DNA from: Clostridium sp. | GTDB lineage: Bacteria; Bacillota; Clostridia; Clostridiales; Clostridiaceae | DNA length: 64,000 bases | Direction of reading: 5' to 3' | Assembly (NCBI RefSeq): GCF_026168755.1 | Contig: NZ_JAPFDR010000005.1 | Location: 1 to 64,000 of the forward strand | Shown: positions 51,342 through 60,208 of the stretch, one piece after another | How positions within the stretch are numbered: the stretch's first letter is position 1 | Layout of the letters: every line of letters begins with the position of its first letter | The notes under the pieces: generated by a model | What the model was told of the DNA's origin: nothing | Database searches by the model: none | What the model saw: only the letters and a program-made list of their open reading frames with translations | Made by a program: the position numbers and the translations under genes

Positions 51342-51364
51342 TGTAAGTAAAATAAATAATAAAT

Positions 51365-51470
51365 ATCTTCAGGGCAGGGTGCAACTCCCTACCGGCGGTA
51401 TAGCCCGCGAGCAATTTTTGCAGATTCGGTGTAACTCCGAAGCCGACAGTAAAGTCTGGATGAAAGAAGG
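51365..51470 (+). promoter_or_regulatory. FMN riboswitch (RFN element)
   Basis: All RFN landmarks are visible: ATCTTCAGGGCAGGGTG, CTCCCTACCGGCGGTATAGCC (read in parts), CGCGAGC, GATTCGGTGTAACTCCGAAGCCGACAGT (read in parts), and GTCTGGATGAAAGAAG. FMN binding should switch off ribU through the terminator at 51582-51610. Confidence 0.97.
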
Positions 51471-51581
51471 TAATAGTTAAATTATATAAATATATTATTG
51501 ATAATAAGTTAATGATTTTGTAAATAAATCATAATTTTATTAGATTAGAAATTATATTTATTTTAAGACTTGTTTTTAACG

Positions 51582-51610
51582 CCCTGATGTTTATAACATC
51601 AGGGTTTTTT
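51582..51610 (+). terminator. FMN-controlled terminator before ribU
   Basis: Stem CCCTGATGT/ACATCAGGG followed by six Ts, placed between the RFN element and ribU. Confidence 0.9.
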
Positions 51611-51707
51611 ATATGTATTAAATATTGCAAATAGTACAAACTATTATCAAATATATTTTTTAACTTAGCTAATGCCCCAGAGGATAACTTTTGGGAGGAG
51701 AAAGAAT

Positions 51708-52292
51708 ATGAATTCATCAAAAAACTTAAACAAAATGATTAAAATTTCTTTATTAGCAGCTATTGCAGTAGTATTAATGTATTTTGATTTTCCTATTATA
51801 CCTGCATTTCCATGGCTTAAAATTGATTTAAGTGAGGTACCTGCATTAATGGGGGGATTTGCATATGGACCAGTTGCTGGGGGAATAATAGTTATATTAA
51901 AAGTATTTTTAAGATTTTTAATAAAAGGAACGGAAACAGGATTTGTAGGAGAAACTGCAAATATTATAGTTGGACTTGCATTAGTTATTCCAGCAGCTTG
52001 GATATATAATAAAAATAAAAGTAAAAAGACTGCTATATTAGGGATGGTTATAGGTGCATTAGTTATGCAAATATTAGGGATAATTTCAAATGTATATTTC
52101 TTATTACCTGCATATGGAATGAAGTTAGAAGGGGCAGCATTAATTAATTATATTTTTGTAGGATTAGTACCTTTTAATGGAGTGAAGGCATTAATATGTT
52201 GTATAGCAACATATTTATTATATAAAAGGGTATCACGTGCAATATTTAATGTTGATAGCAAGTTTGAAGTAAGAAAAAAAGAGATAGCATAA
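51708..52292 (+). CDS. ribU: Riboflavin transporter RibU (ECF S component)
   Basis: The 194-residue membrane protein has about five to six helices and binds riboflavin for an energy-coupling factor transporter. AFPWLKIDLSEVPALMGGFA and the GPVAGGIIVILKVFLRFLIKG segment (read in parts) are typical. The FMN riboswitch confirms the substrate. ATG 51708 follows TTGGGAGGAGAAAG. The earlier start in the track is not used. The ECF module genes are elsewhere. Confidence 0.95.
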   Translation: MNSSKNLNKMIKISLLAAIAVVLMYFDFPIIPAFPWLKIDLSEVPALMGGFAYGPVAGGIIVILKVFLRFLIKGTETGFVGETANIIVGLALVIPAAWIYNKNKSKKTAILGMVIGALVMQILGIISNVYFLLPAYGMKLEGAALINYIFVGLVPFNGVKALICCIATYLLYKRVSRAIFNVDSKFEVRKKEIA

Positions 52293-52296
52293 TAAT

Positions 52297-52325
52297 AAAA
52301 GAGGATAGAAACTCTATCCTCTTTT
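52297..52325 (+). terminator. Intrinsic terminator after ribU
   Basis: Perfect 12-bp stem AAAAGAGGATAG/CTATCCTCTTTT with loop AAACT. Its 3' arm overlaps the end of the convergent rimI gene. Confidence 0.85.
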
Positions 52326-52760
52326 CCACATTATAATGGCATCTTCACCATTATCTGAATAATATCCTTTTCGAATACCTTCTTCTTTGAAGTTGAATTT
52401 CTTATAAAGGTTTTGAGCAGGAATATTTGAAGCTCTAACTTCTAAAGTAATATCTTCACAATTAAAAGTTTTGCACACCTCAAATAAGTTTATCAACAGA
52501 TTTGATGCAATGCCTTGTTTCCTATATTTTGAGGTTACAGCTATATTTGTAATATCACCTTCCCCAGCAATTATCCACACCCCGACAAATCCAACTACTT
52601 CACCTGTGGATAAATCTTGGGCAATAACATATTTTGCTAATGGATTATTTAACTCATTATTAATGGAATCTAAAGTCCAGGGAATTGCAAAACATTCTTT
52701 GCTTAATTCATAGACACCTTTTGCATGGCTTTCATTCATAAGACTATAATCTATTTTCAT
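52314..52760 (-). CDS. rimI: Ribosomal-protein-alanine N-acetyltransferase RimI
   Basis: The 148-residue GNAT-fold acetyltransferase has the acetyl-CoA loop SKYRKQGIASNLL (about 77-89) and the C-terminal ASNIPAQNLYKKFNFKEEGIRKGYY block (read in parts). RimI acetylates the N-terminus of ribosomal protein S18. Its placement after tsaB is widely conserved. The start overlaps the tsaB end by 17 bases. Confidence 0.93.
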   Translation of the reverse strand: MKIDYSLMNESHAKGVYELSKECFAIPWTLDSINNELNNPLAKYVIAQDLSTGEVVGFVGVWIIAGEGDITNIAVTSKYRKQGIASNLLINLFEVCKTFNCEDITLEVRASNIPAQNLYKKFNFKEEGIRKGYYSDNGEDAIIMWKRG

Positions 52761-53460
52761 TTTTCATAGCCAACCTTTGTTCAAGTTCTCTTTCAGCTTG
52801 AGGTTTTTTAATATAAAGTGGAGCAGAGTTCATATTATCAACTTCACCGATCTTAATTTTTTCCATACCAAGCTCTCCTAAAGAAGAGGCTTTAATAATA
52901 CTTAAATGATTTGGAGCAAATTCACAATTGTTAACATTTTTAGTTAAGAACTCTTTATGTTTAGATACACCATCACCAGTGAATATAACTTTTTCACCTT
53001 TTTTATTTAAGACATCTGCAAGTTCAGTTAATTCTAAAGCAGTACATTCAAGTATTTTAACTAGTTTACCATTTATATTTTTATAAAGACCTGTATAAAC
53101 ACTATCTCTTAATGCATCCATAATTGGGCATATTATGCCATCAAATGTAATTAAAGAGTTTGCTAATGCATCTAAACTTGAAATTGAAACATAAGGTTTG
53201 TTAGAACCCATGCTTAATCCTTTAATGGTTGCCATTCCAATTCTAAGACCAGTAAATGATCCAGGTCCCTTAGAAACTACAAAACCATCAACTTCACTTA
53301 TATCAACTTGACAGTCTTTTAATAGCATTTCTATTTTTTCCATTAGGATAACAGAATGTTCTCTTTTAAAGTTTAAAGTATATTCACCAAGTATAAATTC
53401 ATCCTTAAGTAAAGCAACTGTAGTTACTAAAGATGAAGAGTCAACGCTTAAAACTATCAT
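52744..53460 (-). CDS. tsaB: tRNA t6A biosynthesis protein TsaB
   Basis: The 238-residue ASKHA-fold protein works with TsaD and TsaE to put threonylcarbamoyl on A37 of tRNAs. It opens VLSVDSSSLVTTVAL and has KGPGSFTGLRIGMATIKGL (about 69-87). It overlaps tsaE by four bases (ATGA) and carries AAAGGAG as ribosome site. tsaD is not in the window, and ywlC, the first enzyme, is at 17.4 kb. Confidence 0.95.
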   Translation of the reverse strand: MIVLSVDSSSLVTTVALLKDEFILGEYTLNFKREHSVILMEKIEMLLKDCQVDISEVDGFVVSKGPGSFTGLRIGMATIKGLSMGSNKPYVSISSLDALANSLITFDGIICPIMDALRDSVYTGLYKNINGKLVKILECTALELTELADVLNKKGEKVIFTGDGVSKHKEFLTKNVNNCEFAPNHLSIIKASSLGELGMEKIKIGEVDNMNSAPLYIKKPQAERELEQRLAMKNENRL

Positions 53461-53918
53461 ATTTTTAACTCCTTTATATAACCATATCTTTCTCCATATG
53501 GAGTTATAGTAATTTTTCTATAATCTTCGCCTTTTTCTAATTCTTTTTCTATGTAAATATGTAAAAAATCCTTTGGAAGTATTTCTTCTATATAGTTTGC
53601 CCACTCTATAATTGAAACTGCATCAGAAAAAATGTAATCATCAAATCCTATTGCATATATTTCATCAGGATCTGAAACTCTGTATACATCAAAATGATTT
53701 AATTTTAAACGGCCAGAATCATATTCATTTACAATAGTAAAAGTAGGGCTTGTTATATAATCCGTTATTTCCAGACCTTTAGCAATTCCCTTAGTTATAT
53801 GAGTTTTGCCAGTACCTAAATCTCCAGTTAAACAAACTATGTCGCCAGATTTTAATAGTTTACCAAGGGCTATTCCAAGGTTAGTAGTTTCCTCCACGCT
53901 ATTAACAGAAAAAATCAT
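53457..53918 (-). CDS. tsaE: tRNA t6A biosynthesis ATPase TsaE
   Basis: The 153-residue P-loop ATPase has Walker A LTGDLGTGKTHITKGIA (about 35-51) and TSPTFTIVNEY following. The late IEWANYIEEILP segment is also typical. It is the first gene of tsaE-tsaB-rimI. AGGGAGGATTTTAAC precedes the ATG. Confidence 0.96.
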   Translation of the reverse strand: MIFSVNSVEETTNLGIALGKLLKSGDIVCLTGDLGTGKTHITKGIAKGLEITDYITSPTFTIVNEYDSGRLKLNHFDVYRVSDPDEIYAIGFDDYIFSDAVSIIEWANYIEEILPKDFLHIYIEKELEKGEDYRKITITPYGERYGYIKELKI

Positions 53919-54011
53919 GTTAAAATCCTCCCTTTTTTAATTAACTATTTTATATTTTATCCAAAAAGTACGAAAAAGAAAAGAATAATAGAAAAATAGT
54001 AGAAAAAAATA

Positions 54012-54040
54012 TTGCTTTTATATTTAACATAATGTATAAT
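54012..54040 (+). promoter_or_regulatory. Promoter of tRNA-Trp copy 1
   Basis: TTGCTT (54012-54017), 17 bases, TATAAT (54035-54040). Confidence 0.6.
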
Positions 54041-54053
54041 ATTTTTTGTACTT

Positions 54054-54127
54054 AGGGGTATCGTATATCGGTAGTACAGTAGTCTCCAAAACTATTAGGC
54101 TAGGTTCGATTCCTAGTACCCCTGCCA
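54054..54127 (+). tRNA. tRNA-Trp (CCA), copy 1
   Basis: A 74-base cloverleaf with acceptor AGGGGTA/TACCCCT, D stem GTAT/GTAC, anticodon stem GTAGT/ACTAT (one G-U), loop CTCCAAA (CCA), T stem CTAGG/CCTAG, and encoded CCA. The anticodon stem is unusually A/T-rich. Confidence 0.95.
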
Positions 54128-54163
54128 AAAAAAGCTAGTAAGATTTTCTTGCTAGCTTTTTTT
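54127..54163 (+). terminator. Intrinsic terminator after tRNA-Trp copy 1
   Basis: A 16-bp stem around AAAGCTAGTAAG/CTTGCTAGCTTT (one G-U), ending in a T run. Confidence 0.92.
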
Positions 54164-54267
54164 ATAAATTTTTTTAAAAACTTATAAAAGAACAAATGTT
54201 TGAATAAATTTAATGATAAAGTTAATAATTAAAAAAGAAAAAAAGTTTTGAGTATTAAGGAGAATTT

Positions 54268-56466
54268 ATGGATAAGGCATTAGATATTTTAAAACAATAT
54301 TATGGATACAGTTCATTTAGAGAAGGGCAAGAAGAAATAATAAGAGAAATACTGAATGGAAATGATGTTTTAACTATTATGCCTACAGGTGGGGGTAAAT
54401 CAATTTGTTACCAAGTTCCTGCAATATTATTAGATGGTATAACAATAGTTATATCACCATTAATATCTCTTATGAAAGATCAAGTAGATAATATAAATAA
54501 TTTAGGGATTAAGTCTGCTTATATTAATTCATCATTAAGAAATATAGAAATAAATAATATTTTAGATGAAGCTGCAAGAAATGAAATAAAAATATTATAT
54601 GTTGCACCTGAAAGATTAGAATCACAAGCTTTTTTAGAACTTATAGCTAGCATTAATGTTTCTATGGTTGCTATAGATGAGGCACATTGTGTATCACAGT
54701 GGGGACATGATTTTAGAAGTAGCTATAGAAGGATAAGTAGGGTAATTTCATTATTGAGAAATAGACCAATAGTTACAGCTTTTACAGCAACTGCTACAGA
54801 TGAGGTTAGAGAAGATATAATAAATTTACTTGAATTAAATAACCCAAAGGTATTTATATCAGGGTTTGATAGAAAAAATCTTAAAATAATAATAGAAAAG
54901 GGAGTAAATAAGAAAAATTACATTTTAGATTATATAAATAATAATAGAGATGAATCAGGAATAATATATGCTTCAACAAGAAAAGAAGTAGATAATTTAC
55001 ATGAATTATTAAATTCAAAGGGACTGCAAGTTGAAAAATATCATGCAGGCCTTAGTGATGATTATAGAAAATCGGCTCAAGAAAATTTTATATATGATAA
55101 GTGTAATATAATAATTGCTACTAATGCTTTTGGGATGGGAATAGATAAACCAAATGTTAGATATGTAATACATTATAATATGCCTAAAAATATTGAAGGG
55201 TATTATCAAGAAATAGGGAGAGCAGGTAGAGATGGTGAAGAAAGTGAATGTATAATGTTATTTTCACCTGGAGATGTTCAAACACAAAAATATATTATAG
55301 ATACTGCTACAGAAAGTAGTATAAGAAAAGAAAGTGAGATTTCAAAGCTACAAACTATGATAAATCTTGTATATACTCAAGAGTGTTATAGAAAGTTTAT
55401 ATTAAATTACTTTGGTGAGCAGTATGATGAAAAATGCAATAACTGTAGTAATTGTGAGGCACCAGGAGAATTAGTAGACAAAAGCGTTGATGCTCAAAAG
55501 GTTATTTCATGTGTCTATAGAATGAATCAAAGATTCGGAATTGGAATGGTAGTAGATGTACTTAGGGGCTCTAAGAACAAGAAGGTTTATGAACTAGGAT
55601 TTGATGAATTATCAACTTATGGAATAGTAAAAAATTATACTAAGGATGAATTAACTCAATTTATTAATATGTTAATTTCCCATGGATATTTAAACTATAA
55701 TGGGGAGTATCCAGTTTTAACATTAAATAAGCAATCTATAGAGATCGTAAAGGGACAAAGGCAAGTATTTGTTAAAGAGCAAGTAGTTAAGAAAATTAAA
55801 ATAGAAGAAAATGAATTATTTACTATATTAAAAGAGTTAAGAATGGATATTTCTAGAGAAGAAAAAATACCTCCATACATGGTGTTTGGTGATTCTACAT
55901 TAAAAGAACTTAGTAATAGAATGCCAATAACAGATGAGCAATTCTTAGATATAAGTGGTGTTGGTAATTCTAAACTTAATAAATATGGTGAAAAGTTTAT
56001 GGAAAAAATTAAAGCTTACATTGATGAAAATAATATTGAGGTAAAATGGAGCTTTATTAGTAAGAAAAATAATAATATATCATTTGATGAAGTTTTGAAT
56101 AAAGAAAAAGATAAAAAGAAAAAAGATAAATATAATAATGAAGAAAAGAAAAAATCATATGAAATAACAATTGATTTCATTAAAGCTGGTAGTTCAATAA
56201 AAGAAATTGCTAAGGAAAGGGAATTAACTTTAGTTACTGTAATGAGTCATATCCAACAATATATTTCTGAAGGAAATAAAGTAGATTTTGAAGTACCTTT
56301 AGATGAGTTTTTTAATGACGATGAAGAAAAAATAGTTTTGGGAGTTATAGATAAGGTTGGATATAATAAGCTAAAAGATATAAAAGAAATAGTTCCTCAA
56401 GAAATAACATACGATGTAATAAGAGCCATAGTTTTAAAAAAAATTATTAACGAAGTTAATATATAA
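54268..56466 (+). CDS. recQ: RecQ-family DNA helicase
   Basis: The 732-residue 3'-5' helicase has Walker A MPTGGGKSICYQ (about 38-49), DEAHCVSQWGHDFR, and GMGIDKPNVRYVIHY. The conserved arginine-rich motif is IGRAGRDGEESEC. The zinc-binding region has C-x16-CxxCxxC (about 374-398). An HRDC-like domain (about 515-590) and a C-terminal helix-turn-helix (about 630-730) follow. It lies between two identical tRNA-Trp genes. AAGGAGAATTT precedes the ATG. Confidence 0.95.
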   Translation: MDKALDILKQYYGYSSFREGQEEIIREILNGNDVLTIMPTGGGKSICYQVPAILLDGITIVISPLISLMKDQVDNINNLGIKSAYINSSLRNIEINNILDEAARNEIKILYVAPERLESQAFLELIASINVSMVAIDEAHCVSQWGHDFRSSYRRISRVISLLRNRPIVTAFTATATDEVREDIINLLELNNPKVFISGFDRKNLKIIIEKGVNKKNYILDYINNNRDESGIIYASTRKEVDNLHELLNSKGLQVEKYHAGLSDDYRKSAQENFIYDKCNIIIATNAFGMGIDKPNVRYVIHYNMPKNIEGYYQEIGRAGRDGEESECIMLFSPGDVQTQKYIIDTATESSIRKESEISKLQTMINLVYTQECYRKFILNYFGEQYDEKCNNCSNCEAPGELVDKSVDAQKVISCVYRMNQRFGIGMVVDVLRGSKNKKVYELGFDELSTYGIVKNYTKDELTQFINMLISHGYLNYNGEYPVLTLNKQSIEIVKGQRQVFVKEQVVKKIKIEENELFTILKELRMDISREEKIPPYMVFGDSTLKELSNRMPITDEQFLDISGVGNSKLNKYGEKFMEKIKAYIDENNIEVKWSFISKKNNNISFDEVLNKEKDKKKKDKYNNEEKKKSYEITIDFIKAGSSIKEIAKERELTLVTVMSHIQQYISEGNKVDFEVPLDEFFNDDEEKIVLGVIDKVGYNKLKDIKEIVPQEITYDVIRAIVLKKIINEVNI

Positions 56467-56510
56467 GAGGTAGAGTTATAAGAAGATTCACGGATAAAGA
56501 AATATTTTAG

Positions 56511-56540
56511 TTGACAATAGTTATATTAACATGGTAGAAT
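56511..56540 (+). promoter_or_regulatory. Promoter of tRNA-Trp copy 2
   Basis: TTGACA (56511-56516), 18 bases, TAGAAT (56535-56540). Confidence 0.7.
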
Positions 56541-56552
56541 AACCATTGTTAA

Positions 56553-56626
56553 AGGGGTATCGTATATCGGTAGTACAGTAGTCTCCAAAACTATTAGGCT
56601 AGGTTCGATTCCTAGTACCCCTGCCA
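56553..56626 (+). tRNA. tRNA-Trp (CCA), copy 2
   Basis: Identical over all 74 bases to copy 1 at 54054 (plus the following AAA). Each copy has its own promoter and a different terminator. Confidence 0.95.
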
Positions 56627-56656
56627 AAAGACTTGGCAAAATTGCTAAGTCTTTTT
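56626..56656 (+). terminator. Intrinsic terminator after tRNA-Trp copy 2
   Basis: Stem AAAAGACTT/AAGTCTTTT with inner GGCA/TGCT pairs, then TTTTTA. Confidence 0.8.
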
Positions 56657-56783
56657 ATATTGAAATAAAAAGGTTATGCTCTATAATTATTATAAATGAT
56701 ATATTAGAAAAATGTATGATATATAAGGTATAAAGTTAAGTATAAACAATTTTAGTTTAAGAACTATATAAAGTTCCATTTAA

Positions 56784-56813
56784 TTGACAAAAAAATATTT
56801 ATAATGTTAAAAT
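56784..56813 (+). promoter_or_regulatory. licT promoter
   Basis: TTGACA (56784-56789), 18 bases, TAAAAT (56808-56813). RNA would start near 56820, inside the leader hairpin region. Confidence 0.6.
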
Positions 56814-56816
56814 TAT

Positions 56817-56860
56817 GATATTCCTAAATTAAGAATAATCTTAATTTAGGATATCTTTTT
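56817..56860 (+). terminator. Leader terminator / attenuator of licT
   Basis: A long stem (GATATTCCTAAATTAAG with near-complement) and loop, followed by TTTTT, lies 25 bases before the licT start. Antiterminators of this family often control their own leader terminator. No clear RAT sequence was recognised by eye. Confidence 0.7.
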
Positions 56861-56885
56861 AGTACCATAAGTAAGGAGCAAATGT

Positions 56886-57743
56886 ATGATAGTTGAAAAA
56901 GTTTTAAATAATAATGTAGTTGTTTCAATAGATCCTACGACTAGAAAAGAAGTAATTCTTATGGGAAGCGGTATAGCATTTAATAAAAAGCCTGGGCAAT
57001 TAATTGATACTAAAAGAATAGAAAAAACATTTATAGTGGATGATGAAAATTTAGGAAATAAAATAAAAAAGTTAATTAATCAAATACCAGAGGGGATATT
57101 TGAATTAACAGATGAAATAATAACACAGGCAATAGTTGAATTAAATGTTGAATTAGATAAACAAGTTTATGTTTCACTAGCAGATCATATAGCTTTTGCT
57201 GTAAAAAGATTTAAAAATGGTATTGTTATAAAAAATGAATTATTAAATGAAATAAGAAGGGTTCATAGGAATGAATTTAGAGTTTCGCTATGGGGTGTTG
57301 ATCACATAAATAAAAGGTTAGGTATTCAGCTTCCAGAGGATGAAGCAGGATTTATAGCGTTACATTTTGTAAATGCCAGTTATAAAGAAACTACAATGAA
57401 ATCGGTAGAATCAACTAAGATAATAAAAAATGTATTAAATATTATTAAGTATTATTTTGCTATAGAGTTAGATGAAGATGATTTAAATTATGATAGGTTA
57501 TTAACTCACCTAAAGTATTTTGCAAAGCGTATTGTTAATAACAATCAACATAATAGTACTGATTCTAGTTTTGCAAAAGTTATATCATCAACATATCCTG
57601 AGGCGTATGGATGTGCAATGAAGATAGGTGAATATATATTAATTCATAATAAGTATAAAGTAAATGATGATGAGCTTGTATATCTAACTATGCATATACA
57701 AAGAGTTATATCTGTAGCAAGAGAAAAGAAAGAAAATTTATAA
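56886..57743 (+). CDS. licT: BglG/LicT-family transcriptional antiterminator
   Basis: The 285-residue protein has the N-terminal CAT RNA-binding domain (1-55: KVLNNNVVVS, GSGIAFNKKPGQ). Two PTS regulation domains follow (about 65-170 and 172-285), with conserved phosphorylatable His positions in SLADHIAFAV and IALHFVNA and in LLTHLKYFAKR and LTMHIQRV. It prevents termination upstream of beta-glucoside or similar PTS genes, none of which are adjacent. GTAAGGAGCAAATGT precedes the ATG. Target is unknown. Confidence 0.9.
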   Translation: MIVEKVLNNNVVVSIDPTTRKEVILMGSGIAFNKKPGQLIDTKRIEKTFIVDDENLGNKIKKLINQIPEGIFELTDEIITQAIVELNVELDKQVYVSLADHIAFAVKRFKNGIVIKNELLNEIRRVHRNEFRVSLWGVDHINKRLGIQLPEDEAGFIALHFVNASYKETTMKSVESTKIIKNVLNIIKYYFAIELDEDDLNYDRLLTHLKYFAKRIVNNNQHNSTDSSFAKVISSTYPEAYGCAMKIGEYILIHNKYKVNDDELVYLTMHIQRVISVAREKKENL

Positions 57744-57750
57744 AGTTAAA

Positions 57751-57793
57751 TACCCTAAGCTAAAATTAAATTGCTTAGGGCTATATTTTTTTT
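57751..57793. terminator. Terminator between licT and the phosphatase gene
   Basis: Stem CCCTAAGC/GCTTAGGG with a 12-base loop, followed on the plus strand by a run of eight Ts. Confidence 0.85.
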
Positions 57794-58637
57794 AAGCTTC
57801 TTTAATCCATTCTGAATAAGGTGTAGTATAATTATTAGATTTATTTTTTGAAACATAATTATAAAAGTCTTCTAAAAATTCAAATTGAGTTTTATTATCA
57901 TGAAGATTAACACCACCAACATTATATTGATATGATAATATTTGATCTAATGATAAATTATTATTATTCGTTAAAATTTGATACATTGACATAAAAGTAG
58001 TTGTTCTACCTTCACCAGCGTCACAGTGAAAATGAAGATGCAAATCAGAAGGTTTTGTTTTAACAAATTCTACAAATTTATCAACAATTTCAGCTGTAGG
58101 AGCACCATTATCTCTTACTGCATATCTTTTATATTCCATACCAGCTTTATTAACTACAGAAGACTCATTACTAACAAAATTTACAGTTAACTCTTTAAAA
58201 AGTACACCTGTTTTTCTATAAACATTTAAATTATCATTAAGTTTTATTTTAGATAAAAGAGCATCTTCCGTTTTGATTGTTTGTTCTGTAGTGAAACCAT
58301 TATTCAAATCCTTAGTAGGATCGAAAAAGCTTATAGCATAATCATTAACTAATCCGTGAGATTCTTGTCTTAAGTCTACGATGCAGATATTAGGTTTATT
58401 TATACTATCTCTTAAATTATTTGCTTGTTCAGATGTAAATTGAGCACTACCAGAAATATTTAAATTAGGTATATCTCTAAATCTATCTGGCAAGCCAGTA
58501 GTTGAAGTGCTATCCCTAACAATTAAAGTTTCATTTTTTTTACTAGATAGGGCATCCAATGGAGAAGCTGATATTAAATTAATACTTAAAACTATAAATG
58601 AAATACAAATAAATGTTTTCAAAATAAATTTTTTCAT
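57792..58637 (-). CDS. Secreted cysteine phytase-like / protein-tyrosine-phosphatase-like enzyme
   Basis: The 281-residue protein has a signal peptide (KKFILKTFICISFIVLSINLISA, read in two parts). The PTP active-site loop is HCDAGEGRTTT (catalytic Cys and Arg in CX5R). This loop and IVDLRQESHG match the cysteine phytases of Selenomonas and Mitsuokella, which remove phosphate from inositol hexakisphosphate. Substrate is inferred, and lipid or protein phosphatase activity is possible. The TTG/ATG further upstream in the track is rejected because CGGAGGTTTTAATT directly precedes ATG 58637. It is a single gene. Confidence 0.85.
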   Translation of the reverse strand: MKKFILKTFICISFIVLSINLISASPLDALSSKKNETLIVRDSTSTTGLPDRFRDIPNLNISGSAQFTSEQANNLRDSINKPNICIVDLRQESHGLVNDYAISFFDPTKDLNNGFTTEQTIKTEDALLSKIKLNDNLNVYRKTGVLFKELTVNFVSNESSVVNKAGMEYKRYAVRDNGAPTAEIVDKFVEFVKTKPSDLHLHFHCDAGEGRTTTFMSMYQILTNNNNLSLDQILSYQYNVGGVNLHDNKTQFEFLEDFYNYVSKNKSNNYTTPYSEWIKEA

Positions 58638-58779
58638 AATTAAAACCTCCGACATTTTATTTTATTAATAGATTTTGTATTAAATAATAAATTTATTCTA
58701 AATTACACAAAACAATATTTATATTATTAGATGAATATGGTAAAAATATTAATATAATATTTAAATTAGGAGAGATATA

Positions 58780-59730
58780 ATGAATTCTACTTATCAAGAG
58801 AGAAAATATCCAGAAAAATCATGGTCTATATCAAAAATGAAAACTTTAGAAAATTGCGAAAGAGATTATTATTATACATACTATGGAAGTCATAATGGAT
58901 GGATTTATACAAGTACAGATGAGCAAAAAATAGCATGGAGATTAAAAAAGTTGACTAATTTATGGATGTGTTTCGGAGAGGTAGTTCATAATGAAATTAG
59001 AGGGATAATAAATATATGTAAAAAAGATAAAACAAAATTTATGAATGCTACAAGGTTTAATGAAATTACTTTAAATAAGCTGAGAAATATAATACGGGAA
59101 AGTATCAATAAGTATAATACTAAAGAGTGGGATGAGTATCCTAAGGGCATAATGCTTCAAGAATATTATTATGGTGATAAAATATCAAAGCAAATGGGAA
59201 ATGAATTAAAAGAAAGATTAACTCAATGTATAAATAGTTTTTATGTTTCAAAAACATTTGAAGATATTCTAAAGCCAGAAACAGTAATTATAGAAAATGA
59301 TGAAGATATATTTAGTAGTATTAATTATGATAGTTTAAAAGTATATTCTAAAATAGATTTATTATATAAGGATTATGATGGATATTATGTAATTGTAGAT
59401 TGGAAAACAGGAAAGATATCAGATAGTGATAAGGAACAATTATTAATATATGCATGGTACGTAATGGAGGAATATGGTGTACATTATTCTAGAATTAAAG
59501 GTAGAATAGAATATCTTTTAGATGGACATGCAGAAGAAGTAATATTTAAGCTCCAGGATATCAAATTTATAAAAGATAAGGTTTCTAATGATTTAAAAAT
59601 AATAAATTATTATTTAGATGATGTAGTTCTAAATAAACCAAAGAAAAAAGAAGTGTTTCAAAAAACATTAAAAAATTATAGGTGTAGTAATTGTAAGTTT
59701 AGAATGCTATGCGATTATGATGATGTTTAA
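58780..59730 (+). CDS. Cas4/AddB-like PD-(D/E)XK nuclease with probable Fe-S cluster
   Basis: The 316-residue protein has a RecB-type nuclease core. A conserved Asp is in VYSKIDLLY and the VDWKTGK motif follows (about residues 187-212), with QLLIYAW after it. One Cys near the N-terminus (ENCERDYYY) and CSNCKFRMLC near the C-terminus give C-xn-C-x2-C-x5-C, the spacing of the iron-sulfur nucleases Cas4, Dna2 and AddB. No CRISPR array or cas gene is present nearby. It is probably a DNA repair nuclease. AGGAGAGATATA precedes the ATG. Confidence 0.85.
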   Translation: MNSTYQERKYPEKSWSISKMKTLENCERDYYYTYYGSHNGWIYTSTDEQKIAWRLKKLTNLWMCFGEVVHNEIRGIINICKKDKTKFMNATRFNEITLNKLRNIIRESINKYNTKEWDEYPKGIMLQEYYYGDKISKQMGNELKERLTQCINSFYVSKTFEDILKPETVIIENDEDIFSSINYDSLKVYSKIDLLYKDYDGYYVIVDWKTGKISDSDKEQLLIYAWYVMEEYGVHYSRIKGRIEYLLDGHAEEVIFKLQDIKFIKDKVSNDLKIINYYLDDVVLNKPKKKEVFQKTLKNYRCSNCKFRMLCDYDDV

Positions 59731-59799
59731 AAAAATATAATTTGGATAGAACTTATAAAAATGGTTTAAGAAATTAATTTAAAGAGTAAGAGGTGAAGT

Positions 59800-60054
59800 A
59801 TGAGTTTTATTCAAATTCAAGTTATAATTTTTTTTAGTATTATTATCTGTTCTATTATTGGTGGAAAGAAAGCATCATTAATGGCTAGTGCAGTTTGGAT
59901 TATAGAAACAATAGTAATTTATAAAACTAGTAAAATGAATTATTTACAAATTATATCAGTTTCTTTATCATTTCAAATAGGTATGTTAATTGCTATAGTT
60001 AGAGATTTTATAGTTAAAAAGTTTAAGAAGATGGCAAGTAAGGAAGTTAATTAA
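59800..60054 (+). CDS. Small membrane protein, unknown
   Basis: The 84-residue protein has two or three hydrophobic segments (about 5-23, 25-43 and 48-68) and a basic tail (VKKFKKMASK). AAGAGGTGAAGT precedes the ATG. No family is recognised. It sits between the nuclease gene and the SASP gene. Confidence 0.6.
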   Translation: MSFIQIQVIIFFSIIICSIIGGKKASLMASAVWIIETIVIYKTSKMNYLQIISVSLSFQIGMLIAIVRDFIVKKFKKMASKEVN

Positions 60055-60208
60055 AGCAATCCAAAATAATGAAAGTTGGGTATTATTTACTTGTTATATA
60101 AAAACCTATACTGGTTAATATAATAGTGTAAACAGAAACAACTTAGATGTGAAACAAATATTTAAGTTGGGTTTACAAAATTACCGATAACCAGAGGAGG
60201 AATCGATT

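Noticed and set aside
58780-59730. CRISPR-cas locus
   Set aside because: The Cas4-like nuclease prompted a look for spaced direct repeats nearby. None were seen in the window.
60055-60208. Sigma-G promoter of the SASP gene
   Set aside because: Expected from biology, but no pair of elements with acceptable sequence and spacing could be found by eye.
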